Shown in pieces: positions 35,856-46,400 of a DNA stretch of 64,000 bases. Position 1 is the first letter of the stretch, and every line of letters begins with the position of its first letter. Source of the DNA: Bacteroides finegoldii DSM 17565 (GTDB lineage: Bacteria > Bacteroidota > Bacteroidia > Bacteroidales > Bacteroidaceae); assembly GCF_000156195.1 (NCBI RefSeq), contig NZ_GG688319.1, positions 122,957 to 186,956 of the forward strand. Reading direction: 5' to 3'. Both the position numbers and the translations under genes were made by a program. The notes below the pieces were generated by a model. That model was not told the DNA's origin. It searched no databases and was given only the letters and a program-made list of their open reading frames with translations.

Positions 35856-36021
35856 TCGGGACAGTTCCGGGAAAATGCAGGAAAAAACGGGAAAAAGCGA
35901 GATTGACACTCAATAACAACCCTGAGATAAGTTGGCATATGAAAAAATCGAGACGCACTTACAATGGAGTGCACCTCAATAAAAAATCGAATACACAAGA
36001 TGTAGTTGAGCAGTCGCTTAC

Positions 36022-36664
36022 CAAGTATCAATATTTTAACAGATAACGTGTCAAGCATCTTTCTTAACAAATCCAGACACTTTTCAGGATTGTCCGATGC
36101 TCACTCAACTTTTTCCATTTCCGGTCGTTTGAGAAGCTCGGACCAGACATGCAACCTGCTGTCCTTTGAAGTATACCTCTGCTGAAACTGCTTCATTGAC
36201 ATCTCTAGGTCAATATACACTACTCCTTTATTAAGATTTTTTGTTATGTGTTCCACTATCTGAACCGCATATATACTTTTTCCGGTATTCGTCCTTCCGA
36301 ATAGTACGGCCAGTTCATTTTCATACCATAATCCGTTTCCTTTACCGTCGTCTCCCCATAGAATAGTCAGAACTGGTTTGTTTTTCGCTTCTTTCATAGA
36401 CTGATTAATACTTTTCCCTAAAATACTATCCAGATCGTCACGTGGCTGTTCCTGTATCACTTCTCCTACCGGCTGTATTGTTTCATTCTCCTTTTCGAAA
36501 ACATTATTCCACACGGGAGATATGATTTCTCCAGTCGGAACAGGCGGGAACTCTTTTTGGGGGAGATTGTTCAATTCATTCCAGCACTCATCGATACTGT
36601 TACCAAGCGCTTTGATCGTTTCCTCGCTTGTGCTTTTCCTGTTTTGTCTTTTGTCTGCTGCCAT
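36022..36664 (-). pseudogene. RecA-like ATPase of a mobile element, in-frame TGA and cut by IS66
   Basis: The first 187 codons (36664 to 36101) carry a Walker A (AVLFGRTNTGKSIYAVQIVE) and Walker B (GVVYIDLEMSMKQFQQRYTS). After a TGA at 36101 the same frame continues ASDNPEKCLDLLRKMLDTLS then VKILIL up to the IS66 end at 36021. It should end in a second acidic strand (ILIDN-type) now lost. So the gene is broken twice: once by a stop (TGG to TGA is simplest) and once by the IS66 junction. Belongs with the VirE-N-like and PriCT-like genes. Confidence 0.7.
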
Positions 36665-37423
36665 ACTTTCTAAATTTAAAGGTTATTTCAAGCGGTTTTA
36701 AAGGATATGGCATATTCCTCCTTACCACTTACCATTTCATCACGTATAAGAATTTTCCTCTTTCTGATACCTCCTTTTTTATATAAAGAAAGGATGGCAA
36801 GTGTAGCTATTCACCCCCATCCCCTCTTTCAGCAGATAACAAAAAAAACAAGAAATAACTTTTACGTTCACTAGTTAGGATTTGATCTCTTGAAATGCGC
36901 GTTTTTTGCATGTGGGAATATGAATGAAAGAGGTTTGCTATAACACCTCTTGTTGTGATAGTACTTTCTGAAACGACCATACCTAATGTTATAGAACTGG
37001 TCATATTATTGTTTTTCCACCCTCTCTTGTAGCTCTCAATCAAAGTCCAGATTCCCAAGTCAGAGATTGATCCGAAATTGGTAGAAACATTTGCCTTCAT
37101 TGAACTCCCGCAAATAACGAACTGAATATTGGTAAGTATGAGGCGATTGACTAAGCAACAGGGATTTACGGAGTTGGAGTTATCAAAAGGAATTAGAGAA
37201 GTATAAATCCCTAAAAACAAAGAACAAAATTTTCCTGATATTATCGGTAGGGTATCAGCGATAAAGAAATAACCAATATGCGGGAGATGGTATCGTTTGA
37301 AATACTGTCTCCTTTTATTTTTGTCCGGTTTCCTTTTTTACCAGTCTGTTCATTTCTTTCTGTCCGAGTATTTATTAATTGTAGCATTTCCATTATCTTT
37401 GCCTTACAAGGAGGATTGAAACA
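36665..37423. other. Intergenic, possible decayed gene, no confident call
   Basis: A minus-strand frame (36807-37220, 137 codons) reads moderately protein-like in the middle (SDLGIWTLIESYKRGWKNNN) but matches nothing I know. The rest is AT-rich. Just before the next gene lie TATCTTTG at 37394-37401 and a strong AAGGAGG at 37408-37414. Confidence 0.35.
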
Positions 37424-38734
37424 ATGACCAATGTGAAAGAACGACGGAAGAATGTCTATGAACTGGTACAGGAAAGGCTGGATTTTATTTTTCGGGAATT
37501 TGACAATATCTATATTTCCTTTTCGGGCGGAAAAGATAGCGGTGTTCTTTTCAACCTGTGTATTGACTATATTCACAGGCATAACCTGCATCGTAATATA
37601 GGCGTTTTTTATATGGACTATGAGATCCAGTACAGGATGACGGTTGACTATGTGGAGCGCACTTTCAAAAACAATTGTGATTTTATCGAAATTTACCATG
37701 TGTGTGTTCCTTTCCGTGTCACCACGTGCACTTCCATGTATCAGGATTATTGGCGTCCCTGGGATGAAAATAAGAAAACTATGTGGGTACGTCCCATGCC
37801 TTCCAATGCACTGACAGCAGATGATTTTCCCTTTTATGATAGTCGGATGTGGGATTATGACTTTCAGGCGGAATTCTCACGATGGATACATTCACGCAAG
37901 AAAGCTGTACGCACCTGTTGCCTAGTGGGACTCCGTACTCAGGAAAGCTATAACAGATGGCGTAGTATTTACCGGGGTGTGAAGGAGAAATACAAAGATT
38001 GTGAGTGGAGTACCCGTGTTGATGAGGATATTTACAATTTTTATCCTCTTTATGACTGGAAAACGACTGACATTTGGGTGGCTAACGGCAAATTCCGCTG
38101 GGACTATAACCGTTTGTATGATCTTTATTATCAGGCTGGGGTGAGCCTTGACAGACAGCGTGTGGCCAGTCCTTTCATCAGTGAGGCTATAGAAAGCCTC
38201 TCCCTGTACAGGGCCATAGACCCTGATATGTGGGGGCGGATGATAGGGCGTGTCAACGGTGTTAATTTTTCCGGTCTTTATGGAAATACACATGCCATGG
38301 GCAGACAAAAAATCCTTCTTCCTGCCGGGTATACCTGGAAGTCATTTATGGAATTTCTTCTCTCCACCCTTCCCGAGCGTACAAGACAGAGGTATTTGAG
38401 CAAGCTTGCAACGAGTATCAGTTTTTGGAGGGAGAAAGGCGGTGTTCTCGGTGAGGAGGTGATACGTAAGCTGAAGGAACGCCATGTGCCGATTCAGGTT
38501 GGCGGAAATACAAATTACAGGACGGTCAAGAAGCCTGTTAGAATGGAGTATCTGGATGATATTGATATCGCCGAGTTCAAGGAAATCCCCACTTACAAGA
38601 GAATGTGTATTTGCATATTGCGGAATGACCATGCTTGCAAATATATGGGATTTTCACTGACCAAAGAAGAGACGGATAGAAAGCGGAAGGCTTTGGAATA
38701 CTACGGAAAGGCGTTTAAGGAAAGAAATAGCTAA
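37424..38734 (+). CDS. IbrA-like PAPS-reductase-family protein (DUF3440-type, 436 aa)
   Basis: The N-terminal PP-loop ATPase motif FDNIYISFSGGKDSGVLFNL (about 27-46) and the C-terminal DUF3440 part (CTSMYQDYWRPWDENKKTMW, YPLYDWKTTDIWVANGKFRW) make up the IbrA layout. Cysteines at about 164-165 follow the VRTCCLVGLRTQES motif. IbrA is normally next to IbrB, a ParB-like partner; no ibrB is present here. The start is well supported by AAGGAGG ten bases upstream and a TATCTTTG promoter box. Family clear; reaction unknown, probably nucleotide or sulfur chemistry. Confidence 0.85.
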   Translation: MTNVKERRKNVYELVQERLDFIFREFDNIYISFSGGKDSGVLFNLCIDYIHRHNLHRNIGVFYMDYEIQYRMTVDYVERTFKNNCDFIEIYHVCVPFRVTTCTSMYQDYWRPWDENKKTMWVRPMPSNALTADDFPFYDSRMWDYDFQAEFSRWIHSRKKAVRTCCLVGLRTQESYNRWRSIYRGVKEKYKDCEWSTRVDEDIYNFYPLYDWKTTDIWVANGKFRWDYNRLYDLYYQAGVSLDRQRVASPFISEAIESLSLYRAIDPDMWGRMIGRVNGVNFSGLYGNTHAMGRQKILLPAGYTWKSFMEFLLSTLPERTRQRYLSKLATSISFWREKGGVLGEEVIRKLKERHVPIQVGGNTNYRTVKKPVRMEYLDDIDIAEFKEIPTYKRMCICILRNDHACKYMGFSLTKEETDRKRKALEYYGKAFKERNS

Positions 38735-38894
38735 TATGAGAAAGTGTGATTTGATATAGCGGAATTTACCGCATAAATAGAAAGGGATATTATTGTAATT
38801 AATGTTAATATTAACTTGTTTTACACCTCTATTGTTTTTATATAATACCATTAGTTATTATTTTGTCAATCATTCTTTTTAGTGGAAATCGTTA

Positions 38895-39638
38895 ATGTTA
38901 TCTTTTATGAAACAGCTTCTTTCCTTGGCTTTAGTACTGTTTGCCTTGTTTTTTCAGGGCTGTCAGGATAATCTGAATGTTCCTACTCCTGCAAGCCGTA
39001 ATTACGAGCAGGATGCCATTGTCTTGAATGAATTTGTGGATATCAACAAAATGACCCATGGATATTATGTTAACTCGAACAAGCGTAGTTCCGCCTTGTC
39101 ATATCTAAAAAATTCCGCAGCGGAAGAACTGAACTCGGTCAATTCTCTAAATCTTGAAACTTTCAACAGGAGTCTTTCCCATATAAATCGTGTGTCGGAC
39201 CAGTTGCTTTCCTCCCGTAGTGTTGACTATATCGTAATGATAACTAAAGATGAGATTTACGTGAGCCGTATAAAAGATGACTCTCCGGTGAATTTGCGTC
39301 AGAAAACGGTTGGAAGAGGATATGCTTCAACAGTTTCTTCTTTAGATGTGACCGGTTACAAGGAACAGTGTTATATTGATGGCTGCAATAATATTGAGAC
39401 GTCTTTGGATTTGAATCCACAGGCTTATAAGAATGCAGGATGGGCGTTTCTGGTAACATGTGAACTGGATGATGACATAGAGAAGAAGGATGTCAGTGTG
39501 TTATTCTGCGGTGTCGGTTATCATATAGCCCCCTGTTTCGAATGGTTGACAAACAATGATATGAACTGGAATTTTGAGGTGATCAGTCTAAATGAGGATG
39601 TTCCATATATTGCGGATCTCAAATTCTTACGCAGATGA
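38895..39638 (+). CDS. Lipoprotein, unknown (247 aa)
   Basis: Signal peptide and lipobox FFQGCQDN (ATG 38907 gives a more regular start than 38895). The mature region is mixed, with NYEQDAIVLNEFVDINKMTH and late cysteines (KEQCYIDGCNN, VLFCGVGYHIAPCFEW). Its stop overlaps the next gene's start (ATGA), so the two lipoproteins are made together. No domain recognised. Confidence 0.78.
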   Translation: MLSFMKQLLSLALVLFALFFQGCQDNLNVPTPASRNYEQDAIVLNEFVDINKMTHGYYVNSNKRSSALSYLKNSAAEELNSVNSLNLETFNRSLSHINRVSDQLLSSRSVDYIVMITKDEIYVSRIKDDSPVNLRQKTVGRGYASTVSSLDVTGYKEQCYIDGCNNIETSLDLNPQAYKNAGWAFLVTCELDDDIEKKDVSVLFCGVGYHIAPCFEWLTNNDMNWNFEVISLNEDVPYIADLKFLRR

Positions 39639-40063
39639 ACAGGTTGTGCATATGTCTGGTTCTCTCTACAGTTTTTTTTCTGACCGGGTGTGTTGAAAAG
39701 AACGGATATTATACGGAAGGGGAGAATAACGTCATCTCTTTGGTTTGTGACGTGACATGGTCCACTGAAAATACCATTCATGATGCAGGAGAAACATCCC
39801 GGGAAATCTATCAGTTCAAAAGGGACGGCACTTGTACACGTACCATCGTTTGGACCGACAAGAATGGGGAGGAATCCAGAACAGAAATTTATTACCGGTG
39901 GGCTTTTTATGATCAGGGTTCCAGTACGATTTATTTCGGTGAGAGCCATTATTGGGATATTGAAGAACTTACTTCCACGAAGTTCGCAGTTTATAACAGG
40001 TTTGGAGAATATGGAAGTCTGGATATGTCCCGGGAATACATGGAACTGTCCCCTTTGAAATGA
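39635..40063 (+). CDS. Small lipocalin-like lipoprotein (142 aa)
   Basis: Starts in an ATGA overlap. Signal and lipobox FFLTGCVEKN, then a beta-rich domain of lipocalin-like pattern (REIYQFKRDGTCTRTIVWTD, EIYYRWAFYDQGSSTIYFGE). Partner of the preceding lipoprotein. Function unknown; fold inferred from strand pattern only. Confidence 0.75.
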   Translation: MNRLCICLVLSTVFFLTGCVEKNGYYTEGENNVISLVCDVTWSTENTIHDAGETSREIYQFKRDGTCTRTIVWTDKNGEESRTEIYYRWAFYDQGSSTIYFGESHYWDIEELTSTKFAVYNRFGEYGSLDMSREYMELSPLK

Positions 40064-40180
40064 CATATATTATGTTGAAGGTCATTTGAAAGGATTCACG
40101 GTGTCTTGGAACATGTTCGGTGTCCTTTCTTCAGCGTTTTTCTTTCTATATGAAAACATGACTTTTCCTTCTTCATGTAT

Positions 40181-41164
40181 TTATTTCTCCTTGTTCATCA
40201 AAAAACAGACTTTTCGCTGCCATTTATATACGGCAAATCTTTCGTCATCAGAGTTGTCAGTTTTTTTCACGAATATCTTTATACTTGGAGCGGAAGTATA
40301 TTTGGTCTGAATAATATCATCTACCAGGCAGTTGTACAATCTCCTGATTTCTTTGAAAAGGAAACCCTTTGAATAGGCCTTGACTGAGTAAGCCCTTCCT
40401 CCTTCAATGTCGAGGATCTCGCAACATTGAAGGTCGAGTTTCTCAAAATCAATCTTCTCGCCTTTGATACGCGGTCGTCCCCGTTTGCCTGTGCGGACAC
40501 CGTCATGTGAATACCACAAGGCGGCATCATCACGCAGGCGGCTGATGACATGGAACCCCAGTAGACAGGCTTCATTGACGAACTTTGCCTTTGAGAACCG
40601 TGCATCCGCAACGACATGGTGTGTTATGCCGAGCAACTTGTCCTTGTATTTGCGGAGCACGTCAAGATACCAGTCCACAAGGTTGTAATCTTCGCCTTGC
40701 TTTTCCATATACGCCTTGTCCGGTGTCTGTTCCGCACATAGCATCATACAGTTCCGGCTGTCAATGTCGATAATGCCGATGCCGAGAATTTCCAATCCCC
40801 GTTTCATTGCAGAAGCGCATCCCGACCAGAACTTGCCGATATAAGGAATCTTTTTTCCCGACTTTGAAATGTAGCTTGCGTCTATGGCAATGGCTTTTCT
40901 AACACTTTCCCCAAACCGCTGCCGCATAAGGAAGAGATTGAACTGCATCCAGTCAAACTCACGTTCAAACAACTGCTGGAAGCGTTGCTCCGAGCTGTCT
41001 GAGTAACGCCCCATTTGGGTGAAATTAATCTTTCTTGGTAGTACCATATACAAAATCATGAGTTGGATGAATGCTGTTTCAAAACTTTTGCATAACTTTG
41101 CTGAACAACTTTTCAAAGCATCGGTTACGATTTCCTCATATTGGTCAAGTGCTGTTTTGTTCAT
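40181..41164 (-). CDS. IS4-type DDE transposase, C-terminus missing
   Basis: 327 residues read leftward from 41164. Asp motifs are present: AIAIDASYISKSGKKIPYIG and THHVVADARFSKAKFVNEAC. The family's final YREK segment (second beta strand with the catalytic Glu) is absent. The protein ends in an unrelated-looking tail (VYKWQRKVCFLMNKEK). So this copy is truncated and very likely inactive. I found no inverted repeats with confidence. Confidence 0.7.
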   Translation of the reverse strand: MNKTALDQYEEIVTDALKSCSAKLCKSFETAFIQLMILYMVLPRKINFTQMGRYSDSSEQRFQQLFEREFDWMQFNLFLMRQRFGESVRKAIAIDASYISKSGKKIPYIGKFWSGCASAMKRGLEILGIGIIDIDSRNCMMLCAEQTPDKAYMEKQGEDYNLVDWYLDVLRKYKDKLLGITHHVVADARFSKAKFVNEACLLGFHVISRLRDDAALWYSHDGVRTGKRGRPRIKGEKIDFEKLDLQCCEILDIEGGRAYSVKAYSKGFLFKEIRRLYNCLVDDIIQTKYTSAPSIKIFVKKTDNSDDERFAVYKWQRKVCFLMNKEK

Positions 41165-41599
41165 TGCTTTAATGTGTGGTGGAATATCATTAAAGATACT
41201 GAAAATCAGTCACTTGACCTGTTTGTTCTGCTAAACTTCATTAATTAACTTGTTTATTTTCAACGGATTAGTTACAAATTTAACGAAGTATTATATCCAT
41301 AATTCTTTGAAATATTTAATTCCTCCAACAGGTATGGCTGATATAGAAAAAGAATTTTCATAATGTTTATTAGAAAAGTTTTATTTACCTTTGTAGTTGA
41401 AGTTTTTATCCGAAAACACTTCGGGTTAAATGTAGCCTGAATTTTATGCTATGTTTTAAGTAAATAAATGATAATAAATCTTCTAAAAATCAACAGTTTA
41501 ATTATGTTTCATCACTAAGATATAAGAAACTTATATGTTAATATTTAACCGATTTAATAACAATAATACAAAGTATTGTTTTTTTGTATAAATTTTCAG
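41165..41599. other. Upstream region of the ECF sigma gene
   Basis: AT-rich, no gene. TACCTTTG at 41386-41393 reads rightward but lies 207 bases before the sigma gene. A short hairpin CCGAA/TTCGG follows at about 41412. This would give a long leader to the sigma factor transcript. Confidence 0.4.
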
Positions 41600-42187
41600 A
41601 TGGATGATAATTTCGAAATAAAATATAGAAAACTGTTCCGTACGTATTATGCTAATCTGCTTTTTTATGCCAAACGTATTGTTGGTGATGACGATGCCGA
41701 AGATGTGGTGCAAGATGTGTTTGTGGAATTATGGAACAGAAAAAAGACAAAAATTACCGACGAACAGATACAGGCTTTTTTATATAAGGCTGTATATACG
41801 CGCTCTTTAAATGTATTAAAGCATAGGGAGGTCAGAGAGAACTATAAAACCATGCAGCAAGAGTTGCATCTGAAGAGAATCGCTTTTTATCAGCCTGATA
41901 ATGATGAGGTAATGAAAAAGATTGAAAATAAGGAACTAAGAAATGAAATAGTAGCAGCTATCAATGAACTGCCGGATAAATGTAAATTGATATTCAAGTT
42001 AAGCTATTTGCAAGAAATGAAAAATAAGACTATAGCTGAAATGATAGGGTGTTCCCAACGAACAGTGGAAGCACATGTGTATAAAGCTTTGAAAATCTTG
42101 CGTAACAAGTTAGACAATCTTTATGTTTTATTAGCTATATTTTCACCTTATAAAATAAGTGATTTTTTCGAAAGAATTGTTTTATAG
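41600..42187 (+). CDS. ECF-type sigma factor of the N-glycan locus (195 aa)
   Basis: ATG at 41600 (MDDNFEIKYRKLFRTYYANL) preferred over an earlier in-frame start. Sigma region 2 contains AKRIVGDDDAEDVVQDVFVE. Region 4 has ELPDKCKLIFKLSYLQEMKN and a helix-turn-helix (KTIAEMIGCSQRTVEAHVYK). The FecR-type anti-sigma gene is 18 bases downstream, and SusC has an STN domain, so this is a standard glycan-responsive sigma/anti-sigma/TonB switch. Confidence 0.92.
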   Translation: MDDNFEIKYRKLFRTYYANLLFYAKRIVGDDDAEDVVQDVFVELWNRKKTKITDEQIQAFLYKAVYTRSLNVLKHREVRENYKTMQQELHLKRIAFYQPDNDEVMKKIENKELRNEIVAAINELPDKCKLIFKLSYLQEMKNKTIAEMIGCSQRTVEAHVYKALKILRNKLDNLYVLLAIFSPYKISDFFERIVL

Positions 42188-42205
42188 ATAAACAAGGATA
42201 GACGT

Positions 42206-43192
42206 ATGATAAACGAAAAGCTTTTGGCAAAATTTCTGATGGATGAATGCACTGAAAATGAGCTTTGTGAAATAAAAAGATGGATGGACGAGTCAAACGA
42301 GCATGCATTCGAATTATTCACAATAGAAGAATTATACCAGTTAGGCAAAACGGGGTTCAGCACAAGAGCTACGGATGTAGATAGGGCGGAACAGATGCTG
42401 TTCAAACGTTTGAAGAATGGGCGGAAACGCAAATCCGAGAGTTGGATTTTGAGCAGTTGGATGCGATATGCAGCAACATTTATCGGGATCATTCTGTTGA
42501 GTGGAACAATTTACCTTACTTTTCTGAAATATAATACAGAGAAAGAATCTTTGTTGACTGTAAATACACGTGATGAGGTAGAGCAACTAACATTGCCGGA
42601 CGGAACTAAGGTATGGCTAAATAAGAATTCTATTTTCCGGTATCCCAAAGAATTTGATGAGAATAACAGGGAAGTTCATCTGGAAGGTGAAGGATATTTT
42701 GAAGTAAAAAAGAATTCTTCTAAACCGTTTGTCGTACATAGTGAGTCAATGCAGGTCAGAGTGTTGGGCACAATTTTTAACTTGAAGACCGATCAGGCCA
42801 ACCGTTCAGCAATAGCCACTTTAGTACAAGGCGAAATTGAAGTGAAGGGAAACCATAATGAAGGTATGATTGTATTGACACCCCGGCAAGAAGCCGAACT
42901 GGATGGAGTCAGCCACCGATTGATGGTCCGCCAGATTGATACAGGTATCGAACATTGGCACAATAATTCCTTTGCGTTTGAAAGTGCGGACATTTTCACC
43001 ATTGCCCGAACATTAGAAAAATATTACGATGTGAGCATTGTGCTTTCTTCTGATTTGAATACAAAAAGCACCTATTCCGGCACATTAATGAAATCGGAAA
43101 AAGTAGAAGATGTATTAAATTCAGTAAGCAATGCCGTACCAATCAAGTATAGAATAGAAGACAATAGAGTTTATCTGTCCGCAAAGTTTTAG
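42206..43192 (+). CDS. FecR-type anti-sigma factor (328 aa)
   Basis: The N-terminal cytoplasmic part (1-85) binds sigma. A single membrane helix lies near 92-110 (YAATFIGIILLSGTIYLTFL). The periplasmic FecR domain has LPDGTKVWLNKNSIFRYPKE and REVHLEGEGYFEVKKNSSKP. The C-terminal STN-like part ends KYRIEDNRVYLSAKF. Directly downstream of its sigma gene. Confidence 0.92.
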   Translation: MINEKLLAKFLMDECTENELCEIKRWMDESNEHAFELFTIEELYQLGKTGFSTRATDVDRAEQMLFKRLKNGRKRKSESWILSSWMRYAATFIGIILLSGTIYLTFLKYNTEKESLLTVNTRDEVEQLTLPDGTKVWLNKNSIFRYPKEFDENNREVHLEGEGYFEVKKNSSKPFVVHSESMQVRVLGTIFNLKTDQANRSAIATLVQGEIEVKGNHNEGMIVLTPRQEAELDGVSHRLMVRQIDTGIEHWHNNSFAFESADIFTIARTLEKYYDVSIVLSSDLNTKSTYSGTLMKSEKVEDVLNSVSNAVPIKYRIEDNRVYLSAKF

Positions 43193-43231
43193 ATTTAGTT
43201 AGATTTAGAAAAGGATAACCTACAAAAACTA

Positions 43232-43274
43232 GTAAATAAAAACTGTGGTAATTGTTTTTATTTACAGTTTTTTT
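43232..43274 (+). terminator. Terminator between fecR and susC
   Basis: Perfect 12-bp stem GTAAATAAAAAC / GTTTTTATTTAC with a 10-base loop, then AGTTTTTTT. It separates the regulatory pair from the structural genes. Confidence 0.75.
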
Positions 43275-43406
43275 AATTTCATTTTTATGAAAAAAAAGTA
43301 TTCTTTTGAGTAAGTATATTTTTTGTATGAATTGTATTAATAATATCGTTCTATAAAAATGAATTATGGGATGAAGTCTATTTATGTTTAATTTTAAATT
43401 TTGTTT

Positions 43407-46400
43407 ATGAAACACAGTCATGTTTTCCATGCCCCATGGTTATTGCGGGCTTCATTGATGTTGTTCATGACATTTTCTGTTCAGTGCTCGCTAGCCCAAC
43501 TGAATTTGAACACTTCCCGAACAACTTTGGGAAAGGTTATTGAACAAATCAAATCTCAGTCCAGTTACAATTTTTTCTACGATGACAAGCTAGCATCCTT
43601 GGCCGTAGAAAATGTACAATTATCCAATGCTTCCATAGAACAGGTATTAAACACTGTGCTAAATGGAAAAAATGTTTCCTTCAAAATTAAAGGAGGAGTA
43701 GTGTATTTGTCGGAAAATAAGCAGACACCTAAAAATGGAAACCAACAAGGAAAAGAGCGTAAAATTACAGGTCGGGTATCAGATGATATGGGACCGTTGA
43801 TCGGTGTTAACGTATTGGTGAAAGGTACAAATGTTGGTGCCATTACAGATATGGACGGTAACTTTACGCTGGTAACGACTGAAGCTAATCCGGTACTCCA
43901 GATTTCCTATATCGGGTATACTACTCAAGAAATTGCCGTTGTGGACAATACCCCTTTAAATGTGAAGTTGTCGAGTGATGCACAGCAAATTGAAGAAGTG
44001 GTTGTTACTGCTTTAGGAATCAAACGTGCAACAAAGGCACTGAGTTACAATGTGCAGGAAATCAAGAACGATGACATTACTCAAAACAAGGATGCCAACT
44101 TTGTGAATGCATTGGCTGGTAAAGTGGCGGGTGTAAATATCAATGCATCTTCATCTGGAGTAGGCGGTATTTCAAAAGTGGTGATGCGCGGTACGAAATC
44201 TATAATGCAGTCTTCCAATGCACTCTATGTTATTGATGGTGTTCCTATGTTCTCCGGACGCAATGCACGTGAATCGGAATCTGAATTTGATTCCCGTGGT
44301 ACTACTGACCCGATTGCAGACATTAACCCAGAAGATATCGAATCGATGTCTGTATTGACAGGTGCCGCCGCTGCTGCATTGTATGGTTCGGAAGCGGCCA
44401 ACGGAGCTGTGATCATTACCACTAAAAAAGGTAAGGAAGGAAAGGTGAGCATTTCAGTCAATACAAGCATGGAATTTAACCAACCTTTTATACTTCCCCG
44501 TTTCCAGACACGCTATGGTACCGGTACAGGCGGCAAATGGGTGGACGGTTCTTCTCAGAGCTGGGGAGACAAATTGAGTGTGTCTAACTATTACGGTTAT
44601 AACCCTAAAGATGATTACTTTCAAACAGGCATTGTCAATACGGAAAGCGTTTCACTCTCTACAGGTACGGAAAAGAACCAGACCTACGCTTCAGCCGCTG
44701 CCATCAACTCCAAGGGATACATTCCCAATAATAAATATGCACGTTACAACTTCAATGTACGTAATACAACTTCTTTTCTAAATGATAAGATGACGTTGGA
44801 TATTGCGGCCAATTATATCCTGCAAAATGACCGTAACGTAGTGAACCAGGGTGAATACAACAATCCGTTGGTAGGTGCTTACTTGTATCCACGCGGAAAC
44901 GAATGGGCGGACGCGGAACTCTATGAAGTATACGATCCGGCTCGTAAAATCTATGTTCAAAACTGGACAGTGGGTGATGCCGGTATGACGATGCAGAACC
45001 CCTACTGGATCAACTACCGTAACCTCCGCGAAAACAAAAAAGACCGTTATATGCTGAGTGCAAACTTAAGCTATAAACTATTAGACTGGTTGACTGTTTC
45101 CGGTCGTGTTCGTCTGGATAACTCAAACAATGATTTCACGGAAAAATTCTATGCGTCCACAAATACCCAGCTGACAGAAAATTCAAGTCGCGGTTTGTAT
45201 GGTATTACAAAGATGCAGGACAAACAACTCTATGCCGACTTTCTCGTAAGCATCAACAAGACTTTCGGTGAGGAACTTACGTTAAGTGCCAACATCGGTG
45301 GTTCTTTCAATGATATCCGTTCCGATGCTATGAGTGTACGTGGTGGTATAGCTGATGGTACAGATGCATATCCAGATGAACAAGTGGGATTAACCAACTA
45401 TTTTGCTATCCAGAACTTGAGCAACAAAGCCAAACGGATGCAGGAAGGCTGGAGAGAACAAACGCAGTCAGTGTATGCTTCTGCTGAATTGGGATATAAA
45501 AGCACTTATTATCTCACTTTGACAGGCCGTAATGACTGGGCTTCCCAGTTGGCTGGTCCTAATTCCACTTCCAAGTGTTTTTTTTATCCTTCAGTGGGTG
45601 TATCTGCCGTGTTGTCGGAACTGTTTCCTAATCTGAATAAGGATTATCTTTCCTTCTGGAAAGTACGCGGTTCGTTTGCGTCTGTAGGGTCTGCTTTCCA
45701 GCGTTATCTGTCTAATCCTCGTTTTGAATGGAACTCATCTTCCGGACAATGGAGCGTATTGACACAATATCCGGTCTACTCACTGAAGCCGGAACGTACC
45801 AACTCATTTGAAATAGGTATGAATCTACGATTCTTGAAATACTTTGAACTGGATGCCACCTACTACAATGCCAAGACTGAAAACCAAACATTCAACCCGA
45901 ATCTTCCGGTAAGCAAATATTCTAAGATGTATATCCAAACCGGTGCTGTACGTAATCAGGGTGTGGAATTGGCTTTAAACTTTAAAAACACTTGGAGTGA
46001 CTTCACATGGAGCAGTGGTCTTACTTATTCTATGAACAAGAATAAGATTGAAACCTTGGCCGATAATGCAATCAATCCTGTAACCGGAGAACTTTTTTCC
46101 ATCCCGTCTTTGGATATGGGAGGATATGGTGATATGCGTTTCATCTTGCGTGAAGGCGGCAGCATGGGGGATGTATATTCACGCATGGATTTGCAACGTG
46201 ATGCTAACGGAGCCATTTATATTGATGAAAATAACAAAATCTATACCCAGTCCATTCAAGATCCCAATCAATATATAAAATTGGGCAGTGTACTTCCCAA
46301 AGGCAACCTGGCGTGGCGCAACGACTTCAGTTGGAAAAATATTCATGTAGGATTTATGGTTTCTGCCCGTTTTGGCGGTGTTGTATTCTCACGCACGCAA

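Larger units (their letters stand above)
33332..36021 (+). mobile_element. IS66-family insertion sequence, 2.7 kb, intact genes
   Basis: The left end GTAAGCGATTGAG (33332 on) and the inverse right end (GTAAGCGACTGCT, ending at 36021) form an imperfect IR of about 25 bp with five mismatches. It carries the three genes tnpA, tnpB and tnpC. The flanking 8-mers are GTTATAAT and CAAGTATC, so there is no target duplication. The left end abuts the IS982 flank directly, which points to a deletion or recombination after insertion. Confidence 0.88.

Noticed and set aside
30855..36664. Genetic-code change (TGA read as Trp) for the whole region
   Set aside because: Other genes nearby (for example the VirE-N-like gene and the lipoproteins) use TGA or other stops normally; point decay is simpler.
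36807..37220. 137-codon minus frame
   Set aside because: Some protein-like text but no recognisable family and poor start; kept only as a possible decayed gene.
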